Shown here: positions 8,108 through 17,114 of the stretch, piece after piece
Layout of the letters: the number at the start of each line of letters is the position of its first letter
Position numbering within the stretch: position 1 is the first letter of the stretch
From: Lactococcus taiwanensis
Lineage (GTDB): Bacteria; Bacillota; Bacilli; Lactobacillales; Streptococcaceae
NCBI RefSeq assembly: GCF_014905395.1
Contig: NZ_BNDT01000001.1
Coordinates: 310,001-374,000 of the forward strand
Direction of reading: 5' to 3'
DNA: 64,000 nt
Notes under the pieces: model-generated
Told to the model about the DNA's origin: nothing
Seen by the model: only the letters and a program-made list of their open reading frames with translations
The model's database searches: none
Made by a program: the position numbers and the translations under genes

Positions 8108-9744
8108 TGGAATTTATGAAATTTAAAGGCTACAAACGCACTGTTTTTTATGCGCTTGTAGCGGGGATTTTTATCCTTATTAATGGAATTGCACTGGTTA
8201 TTACACCAAAGTGGCATCCAGATCATGTCGTTGCTCTCCTGCTTGGAAATCTACTTCTGATTGGTGCCCTTTTTTATTTTGTTTACGTTTACAAGCTAGC
8301 ATGCAGACTAAAACAACCGATCCCTGCCCTAGAAAACGCAGCGAAATCTGACCTCGCGGTCAATCAGCCTTTTGGTCTGACGGAGATGCAAGTTCAGGTA
8401 GGTTACCGCAAAACCTTTGTTTTACTGCTGGTTTTGTCCTTCGTCTTGCCTTTTTTCTTTATGATTCACGTGCCGGATAGTCCGCATGCGTGGGATTATT
8501 TTGTCATATTTAACTCGACAACGGCTTTACAGGGACATTCGTTTGAAAATCTACCCATGACTCCTGATCGTTTGGGCTACTTTTTACGCTATCCGAATAA
8601 TCAATTTTTGGGAATTCTTTTTAACAAGTTATTTGCTCCCTTTGCAGGAAATATTCAACTCAAAATGTGGATCGTGACTGCCGTATCTGCATTGCTTACT
8701 ACAGTTGGTACCCTCGCAGGAAGTCTAGTCGTGAAGAGTTTGAGTGGTAAAAGACCAGCGATGCTCTATAACGTCATGGCCATGGGCTTTATTCCCTTTT
8801 ATCTTTACGGGGCGCAACTTTACAGTGACACAGTAACGTTACCTTTTGTGAGCTTAAGTCTTCTTTTCTTTTGTTATGCCCTAAAAGCAGTAACCCAAAA
8901 ACAGCGGTATCTTTGGTTAGCAGTAGGAACTTTATTTGCAGTAGTTGGTTTCCAATTTAAGCCAACGGTTTTAATTGTCTTACTTGCTGTATTAGGCTAT
9001 CTTTTGTTGAATAAAAAATGGTCTTCCTTACTTGTATTGTTCTGCTTTTTAGTGGTTGGTTTTGTAGGAACCCACCAACTTGTGAAAACGACTGTGGCAA
9101 ATGAACCCGCTTTTTCAAAGGCGGCAAATGATCGCTATAATCTTCCGATGTCGCACTGGCTTGCGATGTCTTGGTCGCCTGAAAACAAAACGGGTGGATT
9201 CAACAAAAAAATACGTCTGTATTCAGAATCTTTCCCTAACTATGCGGCAAAGGATAAAGCGGATAAGGCTTTACTTCGCGATAATTTTAAAACCATGGGC
9301 TTTGGAGGTGTCGTTCGCCAAATCGGAAGAAAACTGAGTTATACGTGGCCTTTTGGGGATCTCAATGCCGCTTTCTATACTTATCGGCATGAAAATCCTT
9401 TGGTTAATCGTTACTTTGACTATATTGATCGCGGGACCAAACCACAAGGTAATATCACGGGGTGGTTCATGCTCAAAGCGGTTCAGACCATTTACTGGGT
9501 TTTCTTAGTGATTTTATTGTGGCGCGAAATTTGGTGGTTACTGAGTAAGAAAAAGAATTGGGCAAACTTATGGTTTATCCCTGCGCTTGCTTTCTTTGGT
9601 CTGAGTGTATTCCTTATTTTATGGGAAACCAATTCACGTTATCTTTATCATTTTGCCCCATTAATGATTGCCCTCGCCGCTCAAAATTTAACCCGTTTAT
9701 TAGATAACAAACTATTGAAAACTAAAGGAGAAGAAGGAAGATGA
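8107..9744 (+). CDS. Polytopic membrane protein, probable GT-C glycosyltransferase
   Basis: 545 residues with about a dozen hydrophobic segments. An extracytoplasmic loop near residues 125-170 (HVPDSPHAWDYFVIFNS) resembles the first loop of GT-C enzymes such as ArnT/PMT relatives. The stop overlaps the start of a GtrB-like GT2 (ATGA), so both are cotranslated. This pairing is known from envelope glycosylation in Bacillus (YkoS/YkoT, YkcB/YkcC type): the GT2 makes an undecaprenyl-phosphate sugar and the polytopic protein transfers it outside the membrane. The specific role here is inferred from this pairing; the acceptor is unknown. Confidence 0.65.
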   Translation: MEFMKFKGYKRTVFYALVAGIFILINGIALVITPKWHPDHVVALLLGNLLLIGALFYFVYVYKLACRLKQPIPALENAAKSDLAVNQPFGLTEMQVQVGYRKTFVLLLVLSFVLPFFFMIHVPDSPHAWDYFVIFNSTTALQGHSFENLPMTPDRLGYFLRYPNNQFLGILFNKLFAPFAGNIQLKMWIVTAVSALLTTVGTLAGSLVVKSLSGKRPAMLYNVMAMGFIPFYLYGAQLYSDTVTLPFVSLSLLFFCYALKAVTQKQRYLWLAVGTLFAVVGFQFKPTVLIVLLAVLGYLLLNKKWSSLLVLFCFLVVGFVGTHQLVKTTVANEPAFSKAANDRYNLPMSHWLAMSWSPENKTGGFNKKIRLYSESFPNYAAKDKADKALLRDNFKTMGFGGVVRQIGRKLSYTWPFGDLNAAFYTYRHENPLVNRYFDYIDRGTKPQGNITGWFMLKAVQTIYWVFLVILLWREIWWLLSKKKNWANLWFIPALAFFGLSVFLILWETNSRYLYHFAPLMIALAAQNLTRLLDNKLLKTKGEEGR

Positions 9745-10697
9745 CTACAATCCTCTATATGGTTGTACCTTGTTACAATGAAGAACAAGTGCTCGATGAA
9801 ACTTCGCATCGCCTCAAAAGCAAATATGAAGCTTTGATTGCAGAGCAAAAAATCAGCACAAAGAGTCGGATTGTGTATGTAAATGACGGTTCGAAAGATA
9901 AAACATGGGAGAAAATCCAAGAAAAACATCAGGAAAATCAAATGTTTAGTGGAATAAATCTCTCACGTAATCGCGGACATCAAAATGCGCTTTTAGCCGG
10001 TTTAATGACTGTTCGTGCTCTAGCGGATTGTGTGATCTCTATGGATGCAGATTTACAGGATGATATTGACGCAATTGACAAGATGCTTGAGGCTTTCGAA
10101 ACAGGATCTGATGTCGTCTATGGGGTGCGAGATAATCGAGAAACCGATACTGTATTCAAGCGGCGTACCGCAGGAGCCTTTTATAAATTGATGGAAGGGC
10201 TCGGAAGTCAGAGCATCCCCAATCATGCAGATTTTCGGTTAATGAGCCAACGGGCGCTTGATGGCCTTGCCCAATTTCCTGAGCAAAACCTCTTTTTACG
10301 CGGTATGGTGCCTTTGATTGGTTATCCTTCATCGATTGTCTATTACAAGCGAGGAGAACGTTTTGCTGGGGAGAGTAAGTATCCTCTTAAAAAAATGGTG
10401 AGCTTTGCAGTAGATGGGATTACCTCTACCTCCGCCGCGCCGATGCGCTTGATTTTTTGGACAGGCTTGGTTTGCTTTTTAGGGGCATTGATCTGGGCCG
10501 TTTATATCATTATTAACCACTTTATGTATGGTCCTGATGTTGCAGGGTGGGCTTCTTTGATGGTCGTTATCATTGGTTTTGGCGGTGCGATTTTGCTTGC
10601 TCTTGGTGTGATCGGGGAGTATATTGGGAAAATCTTTTTGGAAGTCAAACAACGTCCTCGTTATCTGGTGGAAGAGTTTCTCAATGACGAAGTATGA
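9741..10697 (+). CDS. GtrB-like polyprenyl-phosphate glycosyltransferase (GT2)
   Basis: 318 residues: an N-terminal GT-A domain (VVPCYNEEQVL, VNDGSKD, the metal-binding SMDADLQDD) and two C-terminal transmembrane helices (about 235-257 and 268-292). This is the standard layout of GtrB/DPM1-type enzymes that load a sugar onto undecaprenyl phosphate. Its start overlaps the stop of the GT-C-like gene. A terminator follows and the next unit is a two-component system, a neighbourhood reminiscent of ykoGH-ykoST in Bacillus subtilis. Confidence 0.85.
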   Translation: MTTILYMVVPCYNEEQVLDETSHRLKSKYEALIAEQKISTKSRIVYVNDGSKDKTWEKIQEKHQENQMFSGINLSRNRGHQNALLAGLMTVRALADCVISMDADLQDDIDAIDKMLEAFETGSDVVYGVRDNRETDTVFKRRTAGAFYKLMEGLGSQSIPNHADFRLMSQRALDGLAQFPEQNLFLRGMVPLIGYPSSIVYYKRGERFAGESKYPLKKMVSFAVDGITSTSAAPMRLIFWTGLVCFLGALIWAVYIIINHFMYGPDVAGWASLMVVIIGFGGAILLALGVIGEYIGKIFLEVKQRPRYLVEEFLNDEV

Positions 10698-10713
10698 TAA
10701 AAGAATTACTTAT

Positions 10714-10746
10714 GGCGCTGTCAGCTACTGACGGTGCTTTTTTAAA
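10714..10746 (+). terminator. Terminator after the GT2 gene, containing inverted palindrome arms
   Basis: GGCGCTGTCAG pairs with CTGACGGTGC and is followed by T6. The arms are the family motif in inside-out order (GTCAG...CTGAC). Confidence 0.75.
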
Positions 10747-10888
10747 GTGAAATTCTGCAGCTTTTTTTAATTTCTGATAAAATATCAGTATTCCTTCATC
10801 AGAAAAGAATGGTTTTGTGGTTAGAAAAAAGCTAGAATTGAGAGAGACATCAGTTAGAGCACAGAATTTAGAAAGAGTAGGACATAAA

Positions 10889-11569
10889 ATGAAGCGGCAC
10901 GTTTTGGTGGTAGAAGATGAGCAAAGCATCTCAGACTATGTCAAAAAAGAGTTGATGTTTGAAGATTATGAGGTAACCACAGCTGCTGACGGTCAAAGCG
11001 CTCTAGACATCTTTGAAACTGCAAAACCTGCTGTCGATGTTGTTTTATTGGACTGGATGATCCCCAAACTAGATGGGCTGACCGTGCTTCGAAGGATGAA
11101 AAAACAGCAAGCTCAAATTCCCATTATTTTCCTTACTGCTCGAGACTACGTAGGAGATAAAGTAGCAGGTTTGGATGCGGGAGCTGATGATTATATGACA
11201 AAACCTTTTGAAATTGAAGAACTTTTGGCACGCTTACGCTTGATTTTTAGAAAGCAGCAACTTAGCCAGCCTAGGTATTGCAGCGGTGATTTAGTAGTGG
11301 ATGTGAGCGCGCATACGACAGAACTGGCTGGTAAAAGTATTAATTTGACACAACGCGAATTTGCTTTGTTAAGTTATTTTTTAGAACATCGTGGTAAAGT
11401 GGTAAAGCGAGCAGACATCTTAGATGATGTCTGGGGAATGGACTTTGATGGTCAAGAAAATACGGTAGATGCGTATGTTCGGTATTTACGGACGAAAATT
11501 GATTGGCCTGGGCAGCCTTCAAGGATTGAAACCATCCGTGGCGTTGGCTATCGTTTTAATGATCACTGA
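10889..11569 (+). CDS. OmpR-family response regulator
   Basis: 226 residues from the ATG at 10889, preceded by AGGA; upstream in-frame codons from 10817 do not resemble a receiver domain. The receiver domain (1-115) has the acidic pair ED (9-10), phospho-acceptor Asp55 in LLDWMIPK, and KPF later. The C-terminal winged helix has LTQREFALLSYF and RYLRTKID. It resembles CovR-type regulators. Its partner kinase is 650 bases downstream, separated by a membrane protein gene. Confidence 0.92.
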   Translation: MKRHVLVVEDEQSISDYVKKELMFEDYEVTTAADGQSALDIFETAKPAVDVVLLDWMIPKLDGLTVLRRMKKQQAQIPIIFLTARDYVGDKVAGLDAGADDYMTKPFEIEELLARLRLIFRKQQLSQPRYCSGDLVVDVSAHTTELAGKSINLTQREFALLSYFLEHRGKVVKRADILDDVWGMDFDGQENTVDAYVRYLRTKIDWPGQPSRIETIRGVGYRFNDH

Positions 11570-11605
11570 TGAACATTAAAACACATTAGGAAAAGAGGTA
11601 AAGCC

Positions 11606-12220
11606 ATGAAAAATGTAAAAACAAAAGACGAATTGCTGGATGTCAGTTTTAACACCATGCTTATTTTTAAAAGCCTTTTTGCCTTAGGCGAAACTCTGGC
11701 GGGCTTAGTCTTGATCTTTATTCCGTTAGACCTGATAAAAGCTGCTATTCATCATGTAGCAGCCGTACTTCCTCTGACGAGTCTGTCAGTACTTGTGACT
11801 GAGGCAGGCCAACGCTTAACAAGTGATGCAACACTTTTTGCAATCGTCTATCTTTTATTACATGGTGTTCTAAAGTTGGGTACCCTTGCCCTCTTATGGA
11901 AAAAAATCCTATGGTCCTATCCTTTATCGGTCGCTTTACTGGTCGGTTTCATTATTTATCAACTCTTTGAATTTTCACAAAGAGGCGCGTTGTCAATGTT
12001 GGTGTTGTGTGGGGTCGATGTGCTTATGATTGCTTTAACCCTGCTGGAATATCGCAAACTGAAAAAGCGCTTGGCAAAGCCTAAGCACGCTCTTCTTGCG
12101 TCTATTGACAGGAAAAAAATCTTAAGTGAACTCCATAGTCAAACACGCCCAGCGGGCATGCTAGTGTTCAATTTTGCCCTTTTGCTCAGTATTTTTTTTA
12201 GCCTACAATATTTTCTTTAA
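11606..12220 (+). CDS. DUF2127-type membrane protein inside a two-component operon
   Basis: 204 residues with four hydrophobic segments and a basic linker; the start region (FNTMLIFKSLFALGETLAGLVLI) resembles the DUF2127 family of unknown function. It begins 36 bases after the response regulator behind AAAGAGG and ends 3 bases before the kinase start, so it is almost certainly cotranscribed with both. A plausible but unproven role is as an accessory sensor or modulator. A dispersed palindrome lies within it. Confidence 0.65.
   Translation: MKNVKTKDELLDVSFNTMLIFKSLFALGETLAGLVLIFIPLDLIKAAIHHVAAVLPLTSLSVLVTEAGQRLTSDATLFAIVYLLLHGVLKLGTLALLWKKILWSYPLSVALLVGFIIYQLFEFSQRGALSMLVLCGVDVLMIALTLLEYRKLKKRLAKPKHALLASIDRKKILSELHSQTRPAGMLVFNFALLLSIFFSLQYFL
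11774..11790. repeat. Dispersed palindrome inside the DUF2127 gene
   Basis: CTGAC-N6-GTCAG, centre GAGTCT, translated in frame as LTSLSV. Confidence 0.65.
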
Positions 12221-12223
12221 TCA

Positions 12224-13561
12224 ATGAAAAAAAGTTTAAAAAGTACGTCGCAAACGAGTGCCCAAATTATTACCAAGACTTTCGTTCGTCTGTTTTTCAT
12301 GTTTGTGTTACTCATGGGGATTATCGTATCCGGCGTGGTTGCGCTCACCAGTTTGCAAATTCGAGAATCTGAGGGCGCATCACTTCTTGCTTCTGTACAG
12401 GAAGCAGCGGAGAATGGCAATATCAATTGGAAAGAGTTTCGGTTAGAAAACCATGACGAAAAAGGACATGCAGAGACTTTTTACCGCGTGACACGTCCCT
12501 CAGGTGCGCAGGACAAAAGTCATGGAACAGCTGCCTTTTTAAAGGAGCGCCGACAATGGGGGAATTTCAGCTTTTCCGGGGATGATATTTTTTGGTATAC
12601 CTCTTCAGTCGCTTCTAAGTCAGGAATTAAAGTTGAACTCTGGTTAAACATTAATCTTGTTATTAAGGCGATGATGCGAGCCGTTTTATTGATTGGTTTG
12701 GTCGTCATTCTTTTATTTTTTATTGCGCGTTTAATGATACGCAAAGCTTCTGATGCAATTAGTAAACCGTTAGTTGATTTGACCCAAGTAGCTAATCAAG
12801 CTGAAATTAAAGAGTTTCCAGTCGTTGAAAACCCCAAGGAAGTAGAACAGTTAAGTCAAAGTTTCAATCATCTTTTGCAACGCCTTAATCAGAAAATAAA
12901 AAAAGAACAACAGTTTGTTTCTGATGCCTCGCATGAATTGCGCACACCAGTGGCAGCTATTCGCGGTCATGTGACTCTACTCAAGCGCAGATGGCATGAT
13001 CATCCTGAAATCGTTGATGATTCACTCGCTTATATCGATGAAGAGTCTATGCGAATGAAGCACCTCATAGAAGAATTATTGGACCTCTCTCGTGAAAGCC
13101 AACTTCCTTCTCAAAAAACGACCTTTAAGCTCACCGAATTTACTGACAGACTGGTCAGTGAATTCCAACCTGCTTTTGCTCAAAAAATAACTGTCGAAGC
13201 GTCATCAGAAGTCATGGTCAATGCAGATCAGACGGCGCTTCATCATATTTTACTTAGTCTTTTGGAAAATGCTGGAAAGTATTCGCCTAAAGAAAGTGTC
13301 ATAAAGGTGTTGATCACCACGCATCAGCAAGAAATCGACCTGTCAGTAGCTGACGAAGGCAGTGGCATTGCTGACAGTGAAAAAGAAAACATTTTTGAGC
13401 GTTTTTATCGGATTGACAAATCACGCTCAAGTCGTATTCCAGGGACAGGACTTGGTCTAGCGATTGCCAGGCAGTATGCTACAAGAATTTCTGCTGAACT
13501 TTTTGTTTCAGATAACTTACCGAAAGGATCTATTTTTCATCTCGTCTTCAAACGAGATTAA
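12224..13561 (+). CDS. Sensor histidine kinase (HisKA type)
   Basis: 445 residues: transmembrane segment 1 (about 20-42), an extracellular stretch of about 110 residues, transmembrane segment 2 (about 152-170), a HAMP-like linker, the H box FVSDASHELRTP (His237), an N box with LLENAGKYSP, and the G boxes DEGSGIAD and GTGLGLAI. It is the probable partner of the regulator at 10889. It starts 3 bases after the preceding stop with no obvious ribosome site, suggesting translational coupling. Two copies or half-copies of the dispersed palindrome fall in the coding region. Confidence 0.92.
   Translation: MKKSLKSTSQTSAQIITKTFVRLFFMFVLLMGIIVSGVVALTSLQIRESEGASLLASVQEAAENGNINWKEFRLENHDEKGHAETFYRVTRPSGAQDKSHGTAAFLKERRQWGNFSFSGDDIFWYTSSVASKSGIKVELWLNINLVIKAMMRAVLLIGLVVILLFFIARLMIRKASDAISKPLVDLTQVANQAEIKEFPVVENPKEVEQLSQSFNHLLQRLNQKIKKEQQFVSDASHELRTPVAAIRGHVTLLKRRWHDHPEIVDDSLAYIDEESMRMKHLIEELLDLSRESQLPSQKTTFKLTEFTDRLVSEFQPAFAQKITVEASSEVMVNADQTALHHILLSLLENAGKYSPKESVIKVLITTHQQEIDLSVADEGSGIADSEKENIFERFYRIDKSRSSRIPGTGLGLAIARQYATRISAELFVSDNLPKGSIFHLVFKRD
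13141..13161. repeat. Dispersed palindrome inside the histidine kinase gene
   Basis: TACTGAC-N6-GTCAGTG, centre AGACTG, in frame as TDRLVSE. A reversed pair GTCAG-TAG-CTGAC lies near 13343-13355 in the same gene. Confidence 0.8.
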
Positions 13562-13566
13562 CGATT

Positions 13567-14205
13567 ATGAATAAGAAACGATATTATTTTTTAGGTACAA
13601 CGAGTACCGTGCTCTTTATTGTACTAGCTCTACTTATCCAAAGCCAAGGATTGAAAGGTCCAGTGCTCTTTGATCATCCGCTCCAAGAGTGGGCCTATTC
13701 TGTTCAACAACATCAAGGACTGACTACCTTTTTTTCACATCTTACCAATATGTTTGGTGACACAGGTGGGCTGATTACCGCTGGTCTTGTTGCACTCCTA
13801 CTCTATTTTGTGGTGAAAGAAAGAGTCGGGGCAATTTGGTTTTCAGGTTTAATTGTCTTTAGCTTTGTCTTGAATAGTTTAGTCAAACATCTCATTGGAC
13901 GCGTTCGGCCATCCATCCATCGTTTAGCTGCCTTTGCCAATGAACCAGGGCAGAGTTTTCCAAGTGGTCATTCTATTTTTGCAACGGTATTTTTTGGAAG
14001 TTTGTTCTTTATTTTTCTTTATCGAATGAAAAAGAAATCAACAAAAATAACCTGCGGCTTGCTCTGTCTGGTGATGATTGGCCTCATCATGTTTTCACGT
14101 ATTCTTGTAGGGGTACACTATCCGACAGATACCATGGCAGGCTTTTTAGAGGGGCTTATGCTTTTAATGTTTACTTACCCTTATTTCCAAAGCCGTTTTC
14201 GCTGA
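13567..14205 (+). CDS. PAP2-family phosphatase, membrane-bound
   Basis: 212 residues and about six hydrophobic segments with all three PAP2 signature blocks: KHLIGRVRPS, FPSGHS and SRILVGVHYPTD. Such enzymes remove phosphate from undecaprenyl diphosphate or other lipid phosphates. It begins 5 bases after the kinase stop and closes this operon with a terminator, linking the regulatory system to lipid-carrier recycling, which fits the neighbouring glycosylation genes. Confidence 0.9.
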   Translation: MNKKRYYFLGTTSTVLFIVLALLIQSQGLKGPVLFDHPLQEWAYSVQQHQGLTTFFSHLTNMFGDTGGLITAGLVALLLYFVVKERVGAIWFSGLIVFSFVLNSLVKHLIGRVRPSIHRLAAFANEPGQSFPSGHSIFATVFFGSLFFIFLYRMKKKSTKITCGLLCLVMIGLIMFSRILVGVHYPTDTMAGFLEGLMLLMFTYPYFQSRFR

Positions 14206-14207
14206 AA

Positions 14208-14239
14208 TATTACTACTCTGTGAAGGAGTAGTATTTTTT
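14208..14239 (+). terminator. Terminator after the PAP2 gene
   Basis: TACTACTC and GAGTAGTA form an 8-bp stem followed by seven T. Confidence 0.9.
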
Positions 14240-14255
14240 TACTCGAAAAATAAAT

Positions 14256-14381
14256 TATACCAATAGATAATAAAATACTAAAAAGGTTATAACACAAATC
14301 CTTGACAAAGCTTAATAACTGTATTATAATGCTCTTTGTAAATAAAAAAAAGAAACAGAATTAACTATACCAATTTTTGGT
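14256..14381 (+). promoter_or_regulatory. glmS promoter with two TATACCAAT sites (candidate NagR operators)
   Basis: Consensus promoter: TTGACA (14302-14307), 17-bp spacer, TATAAT (14325-14330). The motif TATACCAAT occurs upstream at 14256-14264 and downstream of the start at 14366-14374, the latter followed by TTTTTGGT to make an inverted repeat. NagR repressors of streptococci bind related TTGGTATA/TATACCAA sequences and control glmS and nag genes. The operator role is inferred. Confidence 0.6.
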
Positions 14382-14402
14382 GAGGTTAAAAGGAGTTAAA
14401 TT

Positions 14403-16220
14403 ATGTGTGGTATTGTCGGTGTTGTAGGTAATAAAAATGCAACAGATATCCTGATGCAAGGTCTTGAAAAATTAGAATATCGTGGTTATGATTCAGCAGG
14501 GATATTTGTAAATGGCGCTCATAGTGAACCTAGTCTTATCAAAGCTGTTGGACGTATCGCTGATCTCCGTGCAAAAATCGGGATTGATGTGGCAGGGACG
14601 ATGGGAATCGGGCACACACGCTGGGCGACCCACGGTAAACCTACCGTTGATAATGCACATCCCCATACCTCAGCTTCAGGCCGGTTTGTTCTTGTGCACA
14701 ATGGCGTGATTGAAAACTTCGTTGAACTTAAAGCTCAATATTTAGCTGATGACACTTTCAAAGGCCAAACAGATACTGAGATTGCTGTTCACCTCATTGC
14801 GAAATTCGCTGAAGAAGAAGGGTTAGATACCCTTAAAGCATTTCAAAAAGCCTTGAATTTGATTAAAGGGTCTTATGCCTTTGCACTCGTAGATGCCTAT
14901 GGCCCAGAAGTCATTTATGTAGCTAAAAATAAATCTCCTTTGTTGATCGGACTTGGGGAAAACTATAACATGGTATGTTCTGATGCAATGGCAATGATCC
15001 GTGAAACTTCAGAATTTATGGAAATTCATGACCAAGAACTGGTTATATTAACTAAAGAAAACGTGCAAGTTTTAGATTATCAAGGAAATGAAATAGCGCG
15101 TGATTCTTACACTGCTGAACTTGACTTATCAGATATTGGCAAAGGGACTTATCCATTTTACATGCTTAAAGAAATTGATGAACAGCCTGCTGTCATGCGT
15201 AAGCTTATTGCAACTTACACTAATGAAGATGGTTCAATGAAAGTAGATAACAAGATTGTCAAAGAAATTCAAGCCGCAGACCGTATTTACATTATTGCTG
15301 CCGGAACTTCATACAATGCTGGCTTTGGTGCAAAAATGATGCTTGAAGCACTGACTAAAACTCCAGTCGAGCTTGGCGTAGCTTCAGAATGGGGCTATGA
15401 TATGCCACTTTTGAGCAAACGTCCGTTCTTTATTTTTCTCTCTCAATCAGGTGAAACAGCGGATAGCCGTCAAGTCTTAGTTAAAGTTAATGAGCTTGGT
15501 CTTCCAAGCCTTACAATAACGAACGTCCCTGGATCTACCTTATCTCGTGAAGCAACCTACACTATGCTTATCGGAGCAGGTCCAGAAATCGCCGTTGCAT
15601 CAACAAAAGCTTATACCGGCCAAATTGCAACCTTAGCTTTCTTGGCTAAAGCAGTGGGTGAAGCAGATGGAGAGCCAAAAGCCGCAGCATTTGATTTGGT
15701 TAAAGAATTATCATTAGTTGCTCAGTCAATCGAATCGACCTTATCAGAAAAAGATGAAATTTCAGACGTCGTTGCAAAACTTTTGCCAAATACCCGCAAT
15801 GCCTTCTACATTGGACGTAAGCAAGATTATTTTGTAGCTATGGAAGCCTCCTTAAAACTTAAAGAAATTTCATATATTCAATGTGAAGGTTTTGCCGCGG
15901 GTGAGTTGAAACATGGAACGATTTCTTTGATTGAAAAAGGAACCCCTGTGATTGCCTTGATTTCTAACAACAAAGAAGTCGCATCTCACACAAGAGGAAA
16001 CGTCATGGAGACTGTCGCACGTGGAGCCTCAGCCATCACTATTGTTGAAGAAGGAGCCGCTCGTGCGGATGATACAATCGTTGTTAACCAAGTACATCCT
16101 TACTTATCAGCGATTTCAATGGTTATTCCTACCCAATTAATTGCTTACTTTGCATCTATGCAACGTGGGCTCGATGTAGATAAACCGCGTAACTTAGCCA
16201 AAGCGGTAACAGTCGAATAG
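14403..16220 (+). CDS. glmS: Glutamine--fructose-6-phosphate aminotransferase (isomerising)
   Basis: 605 residues, the full family length. Cys2 of MCGIVGVVG is the N-terminal nucleophile of the glutaminase domain (1-about 220); two SIS sugar-isomerase domains follow (SQSGETADS; ...GELKHGTISLIE), ending in KAVTVE. The enzyme makes glucosamine-6-phosphate, the entry point to cell-wall amino sugars. AAAGGAG precedes the ATG. No glmS ribozyme is recognisable in the 65-nt leader; control is more likely by a NagR-type repressor. Confidence 0.97.
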   Translation: MCGIVGVVGNKNATDILMQGLEKLEYRGYDSAGIFVNGAHSEPSLIKAVGRIADLRAKIGIDVAGTMGIGHTRWATHGKPTVDNAHPHTSASGRFVLVHNGVIENFVELKAQYLADDTFKGQTDTEIAVHLIAKFAEEEGLDTLKAFQKALNLIKGSYAFALVDAYGPEVIYVAKNKSPLLIGLGENYNMVCSDAMAMIRETSEFMEIHDQELVILTKENVQVLDYQGNEIARDSYTAELDLSDIGKGTYPFYMLKEIDEQPAVMRKLIATYTNEDGSMKVDNKIVKEIQAADRIYIIAAGTSYNAGFGAKMMLEALTKTPVELGVASEWGYDMPLLSKRPFFIFLSQSGETADSRQVLVKVNELGLPSLTITNVPGSTLSREATYTMLIGAGPEIAVASTKAYTGQIATLAFLAKAVGEADGEPKAAAFDLVKELSLVAQSIESTLSEKDEISDVVAKLLPNTRNAFYIGRKQDYFVAMEASLKLKEISYIQCEGFAAGELKHGTISLIEKGTPVIALISNNKEVASHTRGNVMETVARGASAITIVEEGAARADDTIVVNQVHPYLSAISMVIPTQLIAYFASMQRGLDVDKPRNLAKAVTVE

Positions 16221-16224
16221 TAAA

Positions 16225-16258
16225 CCTCCCCTTCATTTATAGTGAAGGGGCTTTTTTT
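16225..16258 (+). terminator. Terminator after glmS
   Basis: CCCCTTCA and TGAAGGGG form the stem, followed by seven T. The next dispersed palindrome begins immediately after. Confidence 0.93.
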
Positions 16259-16278
16259 ACTGACGAAGCGGTCAGTGA
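16257..16278. repeat. TTACTGAC-N6-GTCAGTGA palindrome
   Basis: Centre GAAGCG. Sits between the glmS terminator and the radC promoter. Confidence 0.8.
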
Positions 16279-16285
16279 CAAACTT

Positions 16286-16311
16286 ATAATCTTTTCGTAT
16301 AGAAAGATATG
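16286..16311 (+). promoter_or_regulatory. radC promoter region with candidate ComX (cin) box
   Basis: TTCGTATA at 16294-16301 is followed by GAAAGAT and the ATG. The same arrangement (TCCGTATA, 7 bases, ATG) is found upstream of comFA. The streptococcal cin box is TACGAATA, matched here at 6 of 8 positions. A TATAAT at 16286-16291 may give a second, housekeeping start. Confidence 0.55.
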
Positions 16312-16980
16312 TACGAAGTTAAAGAAAATCCATATCCTATGCGCCCACGTGAGCGACTCATCTTACTTGGTGAACAACAGCTTTCAGACATCGAACTTCT
16401 TGCTATTCTTTTGAGAACAGGCACAAAAAAAGAATCCGCCTTGGAGCTTTCAGCGCATCTCCTTAGACATTTTGAAACGTTAAGTAATCTTAGGAGAGCT
16501 TCGCTATCTGAACTTTGCGAACTCTCTGGTATTGGACAAGTGAAAGCCACTGAGATGCGTGCGATGATCGAGCTTGGCAAACGAATTCAACTTGCTAAAA
16601 ATCAAAGAGAGGGACAAGTTTTAGGTTCTCAAGAATTTGGACAAAGAATAGCACAAGAGATGCTAAACTTAGAACAAGAGCATCTGATAGCAACTTATCT
16701 TGATGGACAAAATCAAATTATTGAAAAGCGAACAATTTTTATTGGCGCAGTTAATCATGCTCCAGCCAATCCAAGAGAAATTCTGTATCATGCCATTAAA
16801 AATTTGGCTGTAGGTTTACTTGTGATTCATAACCATCCCTCAGGAAAAGTAAAACCTAGTCAAGCTGATAAGTTATTTACCAATAAGATAATGTCTTCCT
16901 GTGAAAACTTAGGGATAAACTTTGTTGATCATATTATTGTGGGAGCTGGCCAATATTATAGTTTTCGTGAACATTGCTGA
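16309..16980 (+). CDS. radC: RadC-family JAMM protein
   Basis: 223 residues: a helix-hairpin-helix-like N-terminal part (LCELSGIGQVKATEMRAMIELG) and a JAB/MPN domain with the metal-binding motif HNHPSGKVKPSQAD. radC belongs to the late competence regulon in streptococci although it is dispensable for transformation there. Here it also carries a comFA-like promoter. The ATG lies 7 bases after the candidate box, so the mRNA may have almost no leader. Confidence 0.92.
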   Translation: MYEVKENPYPMRPRERLILLGEQQLSDIELLAILLRTGTKKESALELSAHLLRHFETLSNLRRASLSELCELSGIGQVKATEMRAMIELGKRIQLAKNQREGQVLGSQEFGQRIAQEMLNLEQEHLIATYLDGQNQIIEKRTIFIGAVNHAPANPREILYHAIKNLAVGLLVIHNHPSGKVKPSQADKLFTNKIMSSCENLGINFVDHIIVGAGQYYSFREHC

Positions 16981-17114
16981 AATTCTCTCCTAGTAGCACA
17001 AGTTGTGTCTATAACAGCTTGAGTCATTTATTTTTTAAAGGATGCCATTTTTGATACAATAGTTAAAGAAAAAGACTTTAAAAATAAATCAGATAGAACC
17101 TAAAAAGGAAAATA

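Noticed and set aside
14331-14402. glmS ribozyme
   Set aside because: The leader is only about 65 nt and A-rich, far too short and without the ribozyme core.
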